Shown here: in pieces, positions 41,720 to 50,952 of the stretch
Layout: the number at the start of each line of letters is the position of its first letter
How positions within the stretch are numbered: the stretch's first letter is position 1
Assembly (NCBI GenBank): GCA_965242495.1
Contig: OZ251446.1
Coordinates: forward strand, 1,860,001-1,924,000
Reading direction: 5' to 3'
DNA: 64,000 bases
Source: CBDESN01 sp965242495
GTDB lineage: Bacteria > Pseudomonadota > Alphaproteobacteria > MPNO01
Program-made: the position numbers and the translations under genes
Notes under the pieces: generated by a model
What the model was told of the DNA's origin: nothing
Database searches by the model: none
What the model saw: only the letters and a program-made list of their open reading frames with translations

Positions 41720-43470
41720 CAGCGCATCTCCTCGACCGGCTGCACGCCCATCGTCTTCAGGCCCGAGGCGATGACGATCGCCGCGGCCCGCGCCAGGGCC
41801 ATGCGCGCGCGGGTGAGCGCTTCGTCGTCGGCGAGGAAGCGGAGCCCCTCGCAGCGGTTGCCCCGGCTCCACTGGCCGTGGAAGGAGGCCGCGACCTCGG
41901 CGAGATAGGCGGCGATGCGGTGCGGCTCGCGCGCCTGCGCCGCGGTCTCCACCACCCGCGGCCAGCCCGCGAGCAGCCGGATCAGCGCCAACTCGCCCAT
42001 ATCGTCCAACAGCGAGGCGTCCGCGCCCGCGAGCGCCTCGTCGTCGAGCGCGAGTTCAGGGAACCGTTCGGCCGCGTTCCGCATCGCCGAGCGGCTCCGC
42101 GCATGGGCGTATTGGACGTAGAACACCGGGTTGTCCCTGGATTGCTCGATCGCCCTGGCGAGGTCGAACTCGAGCGCCGCCTCGGGACTCCGCGTCAGCA
42201 TCGTGAAGCGCACCGCATCGCGGCCCACCTTGTCCACCACGTCGCGCAGCGCGACGAAGCTGCCCGCCCGCTTGGACATCTTCACCGGCTCGCCGCCCTC
42301 CCGCAGATGGACCAGGTTGCAGACCCGCACGTCGAGCGTCGCCGCCCCCCCGGTCGCCGCCTCGACCGCGGCCGCCATGCGCTTGACGTAGCCCTTGTGG
42401 TCCGCCCCCCACACGTCGATCAGGACGGGAAAGCCGCGCCGGAACTTGTCGTGGTGATAGGCGATGTCGGCGGCGAAATAGGTCCAGCTGCCGTCCGATT
42501 TCTTCAGCGGACGGTCGACGTCGTCGCCGAAGCGGGCGGCGCGGAACAGCGTCTGCGGCCGCTCCTCCCAGTCCTCGGGCGCCTTGCCGCGCGGGGCCTC
42601 CAGCGTCCCGACGTAGACGAGGCCGCGCGCCGCCAGCCCCTCCACCGCCCGTTCGACCGCGCCGGCGCGGGTCAGCGCGCGCTCGGAGGCGAAGACGTCG
42701 TGGCGGACGCCGAGGGACGCGAGGTCGTCCTGGATCGACGCCATCATCGCCTCGACGGCGAAGTCGCGGAGCGCCGGCAGCCAGTCCGCCTCCGCCGCCT
42801 TGCGCCATTTGTCGCCGTCGCGCGCGGCCAGGGTCCGCGCCGCCTCGATCAGGTATTCGCCCGGGTAATGGCCCTCCGGGATGGCGCCGATCTCCTCGCC
42901 CAGCGCTTCCCGGTAGCGCAGCTGCAGCGAGCGCGCGAGCAGGTCGACCTGGACCCCGGCGTCGTTGACGTAATACTCCCGCGTGACCTCGAAGCCGGCC
43001 TTGGCGAGGAGCGACGCCAGCGCGTCGCCCACCACCGCCCCGCGCCCGTGCCCGACGTGCAGCGGGCCGGTCGGGTTGGCGGAGACGTATTCGACGTTGA
43101 CGCGGACCCCCCGGCCCATCGTCGAGTCGCCGTAGCCCTCGCCGGCGCGCAGGACGTCGCCGAGACGGTCCCGCCAGAAGGCGGGCGTCAGGCGGAGGTT
43201 GACGAAGCCGGGGCCCGCCGCCTCCGCGGCGGCCACTTCCGGCCGGGCGGCGAGGCGCCCGGCCAGCTCTTCGGCCAGTTGGCGGGGCTTCACGCCCGCG
43301 GTTTTGGCGAGGACGAGGGCGGCGTTGGTCGCCAGCTCGCCATGCGCCGGATCGCGCGGCGGCTCGACCGTGAAGCGGGCCGGCGGGTCGGCGCCCGCGG
43401 GCGCGCGTTGGGAGGCGAAGCGCCGGAACTCCTCCTCGATCGCGTCGCGGAAGAAGGCGAAGACGTTCAT
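41719..43470 (-). CDS. argS: Arginyl-tRNA synthetase
   Basis: A 583-residue class I synthetase. The N-terminal tRNA D-loop-binding domain is recognisable (NVFAFFRDAIEEEF). The HIGH-like site is NPTGPLHVGHGRG, and the KMSKS-like site is VKMSKRAGSF. The DALR anticodon-binding domain is at the C-terminus (YAHARSRSAMR to SGLKTMGVQPVEEMR). ATG 43470 overlaps the dgt stop (ATGA). Length and motifs are normal. Confidence 0.97.
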   Translation of the reverse strand: MNVFAFFRDAIEEEFRRFASQRAPAGADPPARFTVEPPRDPAHGELATNAALVLAKTAGVKPRQLAEELAGRLAARPEVAAAEAAGPGFVNLRLTPAFWRDRLGDVLRAGEGYGDSTMGRGVRVNVEYVSANPTGPLHVGHGRGAVVGDALASLLAKAGFEVTREYYVNDAGVQVDLLARSLQLRYREALGEEIGAIPEGHYPGEYLIEAARTLAARDGDKWRKAAEADWLPALRDFAVEAMMASIQDDLASLGVRHDVFASERALTRAGAVERAVEGLAARGLVYVGTLEAPRGKAPEDWEERPQTLFRAARFGDDVDRPLKKSDGSWTYFAADIAYHHDKFRRGFPVLIDVWGADHKGYVKRMAAAVEAATGGAATLDVRVCNLVHLREGGEPVKMSKRAGSFVALRDVVDKVGRDAVRFTMLTRSPEAALEFDLARAIEQSRDNPVFYVQYAHARSRSAMRNAAERFPELALDDEALAGADASLLDDMGELALIRLLAGWPRVVETAAQAREPHRIAAYLAEVAASFHGQWSRGNRCEGLRFLADDEALTRARMALARAAAIVIASGLKTMGVQPVEEMR

Positions 43471-44651
43471 CGGCCGCCGCAGGGCGCGCCCAGCAGCCGC
43501 CGATGCTCGTCGAGCGCGAAGCGGTCGGTCATGCCGGCGATGTAGTCGCTCACCAGCCGCGCGCGCGCGGTCTCGTCCGTCGCCGCGCGGAGCCTGCCCC
43601 GCCATTCCTCCGGCAGGCGGTCGGGCTCCCGGCGCAGCAGCGCGAACAACTCCCGGACCACCCCGGCCGCCCGGCCGGTCATGCGGTCGACCCGGGAGTG
43701 CCGGTACATGCGTTCGCCCAGGAATCCCTTCAGCCGCCGGTTGTCCTCCTCCACGGGGGCGGAGAAGCCGATCGTCGGCGCGCCCGCCGCGCGCAGCTCG
43801 TCGGCCGAGCCGGGCGCCGCCGCCCGCAGCCGCCGGCCGGTCTCCGCCAGCAGGTCGGTGACCAGGGCGTCGACGATGCGGCGGACCGTCTCGTGGATCA
43901 GCCGCCGCGTCTCGATGCCGGGATGGCGGGCGCACACGTCGCGGACCGCGGGGCCGGCCAGCGGCAGGTCGGCGAGGTCGCCCACGTCGAACAGGCCGGC
44001 GCGGAGGCCGTCGTCGACGTCGTGCGCGTGATAGGCGATGTCGTCGGCGAGCGAGGCCAGCTGCGCCTCCGGGCCGGGCCAGCGGTCGAGCGCCAGCTCG
44101 CCGACCCGGTCATAGTCGGCGATCGCCCACGGGATCGGCCGGTCGCCGGCGGGGCCGTTGTGCTTGGCCACGCCTTCCAGCGTCTCCCAGGTGAGGTTGA
44201 GCCCGTCGAACTGCGCGTAGCGCGCCTCCAGCCGGGTCAGGATGCGGAAGGTCTGCCCGTTGTGGTCGAAGCCGCCGAACGGCGCCATGACGGATTTGAG
44301 CGCCTCCTCGCCGGCGTGGCCGAACGGGGTGTGGCCGAGATCGTGGGCGAGGGCGAGGGCTTCGGCGAGGTCTTCGTCGAGGCCCAGGGCGCGGGCGGCG
44401 GAGCGGGCGACCTGCGCCACTTCCAGGCTGTGGGTCAGGCGGGTGCGGTAATGGTCGCCCTCGTGATAGACGAAGACCTGGGTCTTGTGCTTGAGGCGGC
44501 GGAAGGCGGCGGAGTGGATGATCCGGTCGCGGTCGCGCTGAAAGGCCGTCCGGGTGCGGCTTTCCGGTTCGGGATGGGCGCGCCCGCGGCTGCGCGCCGG
44601 GTCGCTGGCGTAGGGCGCGCGCTGGCGCGCGACGACGGGCGCGGACGACAT
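43467..44651 (-). CDS. dgt: dGTPase-like deoxynucleotide triphosphohydrolase
   Basis: A 394-residue HD-domain enzyme of the dGTPase family (type 2, short form). Motifs are RTRLTHSLEVAQVAR, ALAHDLGHTPFGHAGEEAL (HD) and LADDIAYHAHDVDDGL (Asp). It converts dNTPs to nucleoside and triphosphate. It is the first gene of the dgt-argS-SPOR-nagZ operon typical of alphaproteobacteria; the usual divergent erpA is absent and a defence cluster begins there instead. It is unrelated in position to the HD gene at 9583. Confidence 0.92.
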   Translation of the reverse strand: MSSAPVVARQRAPYASDPARSRGRAHPEPESRTRTAFQRDRDRIIHSAAFRRLKHKTQVFVYHEGDHYRTRLTHSLEVAQVARSAARALGLDEDLAEALALAHDLGHTPFGHAGEEALKSVMAPFGGFDHNGQTFRILTRLEARYAQFDGLNLTWETLEGVAKHNGPAGDRPIPWAIADYDRVGELALDRWPGPEAQLASLADDIAYHAHDVDDGLRAGLFDVGDLADLPLAGPAVRDVCARHPGIETRRLIHETVRRIVDALVTDLLAETGRRLRAAAPGSADELRAAGAPTIGFSAPVEEDNRRLKGFLGERMYRHSRVDRMTGRAAGVVRELFALLRREPDRLPEEWRGRLRAATDETARARLVSDYIAGMTDRFALDEHRRLLGAPCGGR

Positions 44652-44869
44652 GGCCGCGACAGTATCGCGCCGCCGCCGGACGGGCAAGAATCGACGCGGG
44701 AGCCTCCCGGCCCGCGGGCGCGGCGTCGAATCATCGCCGGACACGCCCACCTCGCCGGCGCGTCGGAACGAGTCACGAACATCGTTGCCGAAGCGTGGTT
44801 GCCGGTGTAGGCTGCCATCGGCCGTCAGCGGCCGGATGCGCGAGACGAGACGCCTCACGGGGTGTGCAT

Positions 44870-45631
44870 ATGAGCGACAGATCGGCGATCGAGTGGACCG
44901 ACGCGACCTGGAACCCGGTGACGGGCTGCACCAAGATCACGCGGGGTTGCGACAATTGCTACGCCGAGCGCCTGGCCGAACGGTTCCGCGGCGCGCCCGG
45001 CCACCCCTTCGAGAACGGGTTCAATCTCACGCCGCGCCCGGAACGTCTGTCCCAACCGTTTTCCTGGAGGCGACCGCGAAGGATTTTCGTCAATTCGATG
45101 AGCGACCTGTTCCACAAGGGCATCGATCGCGAGTTCGTCGACAAGGTGTTCGACACGATGGAGACGGTGGACCGGCACGTCTATCAGGTTCTGACGAAGC
45201 GTAGTTCGCTCATGAGGGATTACCTGCGGCGCCGATACGCCGGCGGCGCCACTCCCGGCCATATCTGGTGCGGCGTGTCGGTCGAGGATCGCGCGGCAAG
45301 CGCCCGAATTCGGCACCTTCAGGCGGCTCCCGCCGCCGTCCGTTTCCTGTCGCTCGAGCCGCTTCTGGAACCCATGGGGGATATCGACCTGGAAGGGATC
45401 TCGTGGGTCATCGTCGGCGGGGAGAGCGGCCCGAACGCGCGCGCCATGGATGAGAGCTGGGTTCTCGAAATCAGGGATATCTGCGAGAGAAAAGGCGTTG
45501 ACTTTTTCTTCAAGCAATGGGGTGGTGCGACGCCAAAATCGCGCGGACGCAAGCTCAAAGATATCGAACACAACGCCATGCCTGCTTACCCGATCGAGGA
45601 TGGAGACCATGCAGTTCAAATGGCGTCCTGA
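44870..45631 (+). CDS. Three-Cys-motif DUF5131 (phage Gp37/Gp68-like) protein
   Basis: A 253-residue protein of the family annotated as phage Gp37/Gp68 or DUF5131. The N-terminal IEWTDATWNPVTGCTKITRG with CDNCYAE gives the three-cysteine pattern C-X6-C-X2-C, suggesting a radical-SAM-like iron-sulfur site. The middle has FVNSMSDLFHKG, and the end WVIVGGESGPNARAMD and FFFKQWGG. The next gene encodes its known partner TcmP, overlapping its 3' end by about 30 bases. A weak promoter (TTGCCG, 17 bases, TAGGCT) ends near 44813. It is more A+T-rich than dgt, consistent with transfer. Confidence 0.88.
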   Translation: MSDRSAIEWTDATWNPVTGCTKITRGCDNCYAERLAERFRGAPGHPFENGFNLTPRPERLSQPFSWRRPRRIFVNSMSDLFHKGIDREFVDKVFDTMETVDRHVYQVLTKRSSLMRDYLRRRYAGGATPGHIWCGVSVEDRAASARIRHLQAAPAAVRFLSLEPLLEPMGDIDLEGISWVIVGGESGPNARAMDESWVLEIRDICERKGVDFFFKQWGGATPKSRGRKLKDIEHNAMPAYPIEDGDHAVQMAS

Positions 45632-46865
45632 CGATCCTCCGCCTCCGATCGAGGCGCACAGCAAAGCGAAGCTGGATGTTTTGCGCAGCTATCTTCGCGC
45701 CTATTTCGACAGGCTGAACGTCAATCCCCATCGCGAGGAGTTCAAACTGGATCTCGTCGATGGCTTTGCCGGGGGCGGCGCGTTTCGGGACGGCGATGAG
45801 ATCTTGTCCGGAACGCCTTTGACCATGCTGGAGGAGTCGGACGCCGCAAGAGATAGGCTGAACCGGAACCGGATCAAACCTCTGCGTTTCGATTGCAAAT
45901 TCTACTTCGTCGACGTGGAGGCGGCTCATACGGATCACCTCCGAAAGGTTCTGACCGAACGCGAATACGGACACAGAGTGGATGACAGCGAAATCGTCGT
46001 CCGCAATGGATCGTTCCAAGGAGAAGTTGATGGCATCCTCAAGAAAATCCGGCAACGACAGCCTCGCGCCGGCCGCGCGATCTTTCTTCTCGACCAGACT
46101 GGATTTTCTCAAGTAGAACTCGCGCTCGTTGCCCGTATTTTTCGCGAATTGCCGGCGGCGGAAGTCATACTGACGTTCGCCGCAGATGCGCTTGTCAACC
46201 ATCTTGCCGAAACACCACAACTGATCAAATCGGTCGAACCGCTTCAATTGACCGAATCGCAGATACATGACTTGATCCAGTATCGTGATGGCGATGGAGG
46301 AAGAGCTCTCGTTCAGAGAACGTTGCGCGATCAGATTCGCGTCTATACTGGCGCCGCTTACGACACGCCGTTCTTCATTCGACCGAAGCAGTCACGGCGC
46401 GCTTTGTGGTTTCTCCACCTGTCGAGACATCCCACGGCGCGCGACGTCATGATCCAACGCCATTGGGATATTCGTAACACCTTCGAACATTATGGCCCTG
46501 GCGATTTCGAGATGCTGGGTTGGGAGGCATTGGAGGCCAAGACACTTCCGCTGTTTGGTTTCAGCGGGCTCGATGCCGAGGAGATGCGAAAACGACTTCT
46601 GGAATCGATGCCGGATCGACTGGATGGGCTAGCGTCGGACCAGCCGGTATCGGTGGACGCGGTGCGGCACGCGCTCGCGAATGAAACGGCCGCTCGATTC
46701 TCGGATCTCGATGAGGTGATTCTCACTTTGTTTCGGGAAAAGGAATTCGACGTACTGGACCACGATGGAAAGATCCGTTCGCGTTCCCTGAGGCAACTGA
46801 GGTCCACGGATCAAATTGCGCTGCCCTCTACGCTGTTTCTTCCTGGCCTGTCGCAAAGGCGTTAA
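45600..46865 (+). CDS. tcmP: Three-Cys-motif partner protein TcmP
   Basis: A protein of about 421 residues that regularly accompanies DUF5131 proteins. The N-terminal HSKAKLDVLRSYLRAYF and LDLVDGFAGGGAFRDGDEIL resemble a SAM-binding Rossmann start; IFLLDQTGFSQV occupies the motif IV position. The C-terminal half (RALWFLHLSRHPTARDVMI) may bind a nucleic acid. ATG 45600 and 45609 are both possible, each inside the preceding gene. Its stop overlaps the stop of the convergent nuclease-methylase gene. The low G+C of this gene contrasts with the region. The biochemical role of the pair is unknown; a modification or defence role is inferred from context. Confidence 0.82.
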   Translation: METMQFKWRPDDPPPPIEAHSKAKLDVLRSYLRAYFDRLNVNPHREEFKLDLVDGFAGGGAFRDGDEILSGTPLTMLEESDAARDRLNRNRIKPLRFDCKFYFVDVEAAHTDHLRKVLTEREYGHRVDDSEIVVRNGSFQGEVDGILKKIRQRQPRAGRAIFLLDQTGFSQVELALVARIFRELPAAEVILTFAADALVNHLAETPQLIKSVEPLQLTESQIHDLIQYRDGDGGRALVQRTLRDQIRVYTGAAYDTPFFIRPKQSRRALWFLHLSRHPTARDVMIQRHWDIRNTFEHYGPGDFEMLGWEALEAKTLPLFGFSGLDAEEMRKRLLESMPDRLDGLASDQPVSVDAVRHALANETAARFSDLDEVILTLFREKEFDVLDHDGKIRSRSLRQLRSTDQIALPSTLFLPGLSQRR

Positions 46866-49800
46866 GCCTGTTGCTCTTCCCGACCGAACCATAGCGCCCC
46901 GACCCGCCTCGCCGTATCGGCGAAATGCTGGACCTCTTCGGGGGTGAGCGCGCGTCCGAGCAGGTCGCGCTCGCGGTAGGAGAGCCATTTCTTGAGGACC
47001 TGGTAGCCGCCGAGCCTGTAGCGCCAGACCGCGGCGGGGACGTTGCGCCAGAAGGCGCAGTCGTTCAGGTAGACGTCGAAGGTGGTCCTTCCGAACGCAG
47101 GCAGGGCGTCGCCCAGGGCTGCGCGTTCCTCGGGGGCGTATTCGCGTTCGACGGCCCGGCCCTGACCGGGCATCACGGCGTCGCCCGCGCCGAGATGGCC
47201 CCAACCGGCGGCAAGGGCGAAATCGTCGCCGGCCATGTTGCCGCCGTCGATGGTGGCGGGGACGGCGATGGCGGCGAGCGCCGGGCGCAGCGGGGCTTGG
47301 CTCACGCCGGGCACGGAGGTTTCGGGATCGAGCAGGGCGGCGAGCTCGCGTCCGCGCGCCGCCGATGCGGCAAGAGCCGCCACCGCGTCGGGATCGGCGC
47401 CATCGGGCCAAGCGGGAAGCAGGATACGCGGCCACTCCATGCGCAGCGCGCCAGCGTTGGCTTCGCGGTAGACGGGATCGTGGAGGGTGGCGAGGACGTG
47501 ATGGAACAGGTCCTCGACGCCAAGGCCCAGACGCTTCAGGTAGCAATGCGCGGCCTCCGTCAGATTGGCCCGGCGCGCGCCGTCGCCATTGCCGCCGAGG
47601 TCGTCGTCGCGAAGCCATACGGGAAAGAGATTGGCGCCGCGTTCGATCAAATGCGACGAACTCATATGCGTGGTGACGTACGCCTGCGGCTCCGCCGCCC
47701 CCCTGCGGAGATGCCGGGCTGCGGACAACCAAAGATTCCCCTCGAACACGTGGGGCTTGTAGTCCGCGCGCTTCTCGTCGAGCAGCTTCGTTTCCGCCTC
47801 CCAATAGAGCCATCTCGTATCGAATGGGCGATAGGCGAAGCGGATGAACCCGGCCTCGTCCGGCCCGCCGCGCTTGAGCAGCGCCTCCCGCACCGTGCGG
47901 GCGTCGAACCGCGCCGTATCCCTCATGGCCACCGGATAGCGCCGGGCGATCTCCTCGTGGTTCAAGGCCGGGTCGAAGTAGTCGCCGATCCGAGCCTTCA
48001 GCCGGTCGAGGTCGGTATCGACGAGGAAGCCGTTGCGGCTGGTCGTGACCCCGGGGAACGACGCCGGGAACAGGTCGGGCAGGGACGGCCAGTCGAACCA
48101 GCCCTCGCCAACCGCCGTGCGCGCGAAGGGCAACCCGAGCGGCAAGACCGGATCGACGGCCTCGTAGAGCGTCCCCGGGGCCGCCTCCGCCGTCGCCAGC
48201 AGGTCCGCACGCTTGCCCCGCCCCCACAGATGCCGGAAGCCGATGCCGGCGGCCGGCGCATGATCGGGTTTGCGCACCAGCGTCGCGATGGCCGTCCCCA
48301 CCTGGATACCGACCGGGTCGCCCTCGGTCGAGAAGATACTCGGGTCCGGCGTCCCGTCCGGCGCGACCTTGCCCGTCCTGTACTTGTCGCCGTTCAGGCA
48401 GTCGATGCGCACCACGTCGAACGCCTTCAGGAACCGTTCCCTCATTCCCGTGAACGACAGCCCGTCCAGCCACGAGTAGTTCGAGATGAAGCACGCCACC
48501 CCGCGGCCCGTCTTCTCGGCAATGCGCCGCTCCGCCATGCGGAAGAAGCGGACGTAGAGATCGTTCAGCCCCTGCCCCTCGGGTTTGCGCGCCCGTTTCG
48601 CCGTCCGGTAGGCGTCCGACAGCTCGCGCTCCTCGTCCATCGCCATGCCCGCGAAGCCGTTGTAGGGCGGATTACCCAGGATCACCAGGATCGGCGCCTC
48701 CCGCTTCACCCGCTCCGCCCGGTCGCGCTCCTCCTCCAGTTCCGGGAACGGCAACGGCTTCGTCACGCGCGGCTCCCACCCCGTCAGCGCGTTGGTCAGG
48801 AACACCCCTGCGCGCTCGCTCCCGTCGTCGGCCAGCGGCGCGTCCAGCTCCCGCAGCGCCAGCCCCACTTGCAGATGCGCTACCACGAACGGCGCCGGCA
48901 TGATCTCGAACCCGAACACGCGCTCCGTCGCCGCTCGTTTGACCCTGGCGCCGGCCAGCGCGCCCAGCCCTTGTCCCTCCAGATTGGCGGCGATGCGGCG
49001 CAAGACTTCCGCCAGATAGGCTCCCGTCCCGCAGCACGGGTCCAGCACGTAGACGTTCTCCGCCGCCAGGCCCTCCGATATGCCGAGATCGTCCTTCAGT
49101 GCGTGGTCCACGCGGGCGACCATGTAGCGGACCACTTCCACCGGCGTGTACCAGACCCCGAGTTGCTTGCGGAGTTCGGGATCGAACGCCTCCAGGAACG
49201 GTTCGTAGAAGTAAGGAACGGCCGCGCCCTCGTCGAAGCGCGAGAAGAACGCCGCCCGGTCCACGCGGTCGAGCGCGGCGGACGTCCAGTCCAGAACCTC
49301 CACCAGACCGAGCGGTTGCAGGCGACCGGGGTCGGACAGTTGCTGGAACAGCGCCCGCAGCACTGGCGCGCGCAAGTGCCAGACCGAGTCATGCCAGTTG
49401 AACGGGCCGGTCGGCGGCGGCGTCCGCCGCGCCCACAGCACCCAAGCGGAGAACACGCCGTAGAACAGCGTCTGCACCAAAGTCGAGCGGAAAAACCGCG
49501 CCCCCCGCTCCCCCTCGAACCGCGCACCCAGCGCTTCTTCGAGAGCGGAGCGGATTGCCGCCAGCGCCGGCGCGTCGCCCGCCGCCTCGACGCGGGCCAG
49601 CCCGTCGCGGGCATAGGAGGCGAGCAGCCACGCCAGGTCCTTCGGCTCCGCCAGCGCCGCCCGGTGCGACAGCGCGCGGGCCAGATACTCGCCAAGCCCC
49701 GCGCCCACATCGCGGGCGAAGGCGCGCGGCTTCTCCAGCCGACGCGCAAACGCCTCCGCGCTCTCGGCCAGACGCAAGCTCTCCAGCCGCGCCGGGCGGC

Positions 49801-50212
49801 CCGCCGCATCCTCCCCCACCAATACGAAATCGCGGCAGTTGGTAACCAGCACCAGCCGATAGCGGCCCCAATAGCGGCTCACCTGATCGGAAGCCGCGGT
49901 CAGCCATGCGTCGTCGTCGGCCGGTTTCACTTCGATGACGCCGCGTTCCGGCGTCTGCCCCTCGCGCGGCTGGCCTTTCTGGACCTGCCTCGCCGCATAG
50001 AGGCCGAAATCGGGATGACCCGCGCCCTGGTCGGCCAGCTCCTGGACGCAGAACACCTTCGGCTTGAGCGTAGCCCCCACGGCGTTGAGCAAGCCCGCGA
50101 GCGGCCCATAGCTCGACCGCTCTCCGGTCGCCCCGCCCGAGGCCCGCACCCGCCGCAACTCGGCGAAGTACGCCTCGACCGCCGCCGCGAGCCTCGCGTT
50201 CGTTCCCGCCAT
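46862..50212 (-). CDS. Fused restriction-modification enzyme (type IIG / helicase-less type ISP-like)
   Basis: A single 1116-residue polypeptide. The N-terminal PD-(D/E)XK nuclease has GHPDFGLYA (Asp68) and GVIEVKPA (Glu94, Lys96). A helical coupler follows, then the N6-adenine methylase with GVWYTPVEVVRYMV, motif I VLDPCCGTGAYL and catalytic GNPPYNGF. The C-terminal target-recognition region ends YQVLKKWLSYRERDLLGRAL, the closing signature of LlaBIII-type ISP enzymes. The SF2 translocase of true ISP proteins is missing, so it behaves more like type IIG: one protein that methylates and cuts. The gene converges on tcmP with overlapping stop codons. Confidence 0.87.
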   Translation of the reverse strand: MAGTNARLAAAVEAYFAELRRVRASGGATGERSSYGPLAGLLNAVGATLKPKVFCVQELADQGAGHPDFGLYAARQVQKGQPREGQTPERGVIEVKPADDDAWLTAASDQVSRYWGRYRLVLVTNCRDFVLVGEDAAGRPARLESLRLAESAEAFARRLEKPRAFARDVGAGLGEYLARALSHRAALAEPKDLAWLLASYARDGLARVEAAGDAPALAAIRSALEEALGARFEGERGARFFRSTLVQTLFYGVFSAWVLWARRTPPPTGPFNWHDSVWHLRAPVLRALFQQLSDPGRLQPLGLVEVLDWTSAALDRVDRAAFFSRFDEGAAVPYFYEPFLEAFDPELRKQLGVWYTPVEVVRYMVARVDHALKDDLGISEGLAAENVYVLDPCCGTGAYLAEVLRRIAANLEGQGLGALAGARVKRAATERVFGFEIMPAPFVVAHLQVGLALRELDAPLADDGSERAGVFLTNALTGWEPRVTKPLPFPELEEERDRAERVKREAPILVILGNPPYNGFAGMAMDEERELSDAYRTAKRARKPEGQGLNDLYVRFFRMAERRIAEKTGRGVACFISNYSWLDGLSFTGMRERFLKAFDVVRIDCLNGDKYRTGKVAPDGTPDPSIFSTEGDPVGIQVGTAIATLVRKPDHAPAAGIGFRHLWGRGKRADLLATAEAAPGTLYEAVDPVLPLGLPFARTAVGEGWFDWPSLPDLFPASFPGVTTSRNGFLVDTDLDRLKARIGDYFDPALNHEEIARRYPVAMRDTARFDARTVREALLKRGGPDEAGFIRFAYRPFDTRWLYWEAETKLLDEKRADYKPHVFEGNLWLSAARHLRRGAAEPQAYVTTHMSSSHLIERGANLFPVWLRDDDLGGNGDGARRANLTEAAHCYLKRLGLGVEDLFHHVLATLHDPVYREANAGALRMEWPRILLPAWPDGADPDAVAALAASAARGRELAALLDPETSVPGVSQAPLRPALAAIAVPATIDGGNMAGDDFALAAGWGHLGAGDAVMPGQGRAVEREYAPEERAALGDALPAFGRTTFDVYLNDCAFWRNVPAAVWRYRLGGYQVLKKWLSYRERDLLGRALTPEEVQHFADTARRVGALWFGREEQQA

Positions 50213-50281
50213 CGCCCCGTTGTCGCCGAGCGCGGCCCACCATGCAAGCGCGGCCCGAGCCGGCCCGCACGGCGGCCGGCC

Positions 50282-50302
50282 GTCATTCCCGCGAAAGCGG
50301 CC
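50282..50302. repeat. Isolated half-copy of the dispersed palindrome
   Basis: CGTCATTCCCGCGAAAGCGG is an incomplete copy of the palindrome found in the two repeat fields. It lies upstream of the nuclease-methylase gene. Confidence 0.7.
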
Positions 50303-50347
50303 GAGCGCGAAGCCGTAAGAAAAATCGCCGCGCAGGAAACTTTCCGC

Positions 50348-50376
50348 TTGACATGGGGGAGTTTATGCGTTATATT
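50348..50376 (+). promoter_or_regulatory. Near-consensus sigma-70 promoter of unknown target
   Basis: TTGACA (50348-50353), a 17-base spacer and TATATT (50371-50376) make the best promoter seen in the window. It reads rightward, 577 bases ahead of dctP. No convincing coding frame follows before dctP. The 260 bases after it are structured, then T-rich (50560-50640). It could drive a small RNA or a long leader of the TRAP operon. Confidence 0.6.
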
Positions 50377-50766
50377 CCCGTATAAGTTGACGGATACGGC
50401 TGGAATCCCGCGGGCCGGCCCTCCGCAATCGGAGATTGTGTTTCCGGCGGCGAATTCGGCGCGGGCTTTGCGCCCGTCTTGCGCCGGACCGGGGCCGTGC
50501 GAAGCGGCGTGAAGCGGACGGCGCCGCGCACAGCCAAGCGAATCCGAGCGGCGAATCTCCCTTGCTTTTTCTCTGCTTTCGCCCTGGTTTTGGCCGGTTT
50601 TCGCCCTGCTTTTTCGCTGTTTTTTCGAGGTAACCCATTGAAATACAACGAAACTGCAAAATTTCTTCGCCGACGGAGCGCTTCTCGCCCTGCGCCGGCC
50701 CGCCCGGCCTCGGCCGTCGCGCCGGTTTCGCACCGGCTCGGTCGCGATTCGGCGACGAGTTTTTTT

Positions 50767-50783
50767 TACAACTAGAAGTTGTA
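50767..50783 (+). promoter_or_regulatory. Perfect dyad operator upstream of the TRAP operon
   Basis: TACAACTagaAGTTGTA is a perfect 7-base inverted repeat with a 3-base centre, lying next to a T tract and a possible -10 (TATTCT, 50782-50787). The form fits GntR/FCD-family operators that control acid-uptake genes. No regulator gene is adjacent. The rest of 50784-50952 shows no gene. Confidence 0.55.
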
Positions 50784-50952
50784 TTCTATCGTCGACGTAG
50801 CGTCGTCGCATCCGCGTCCGGAAGGAGGACCGCCCATGGGACGGGAGTTCGATTGGCCGCGCGCGCGATCGGTGATAGGTTCGGATCGTCGGGGCGCGGG
50901 CCGGTATTCCTCGACCGGCGGTCGGTCCCCGACGCCATGCAGGAGGCAAGCA

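Noticed and set aside
50363..50659. Small minus-strand frames in the A+T-rich gap (about 92-98 residues)
   Set aside because: They are Lys/Arg-rich with no motifs, arise from the T-rich tract, and oppose the strong promoter.
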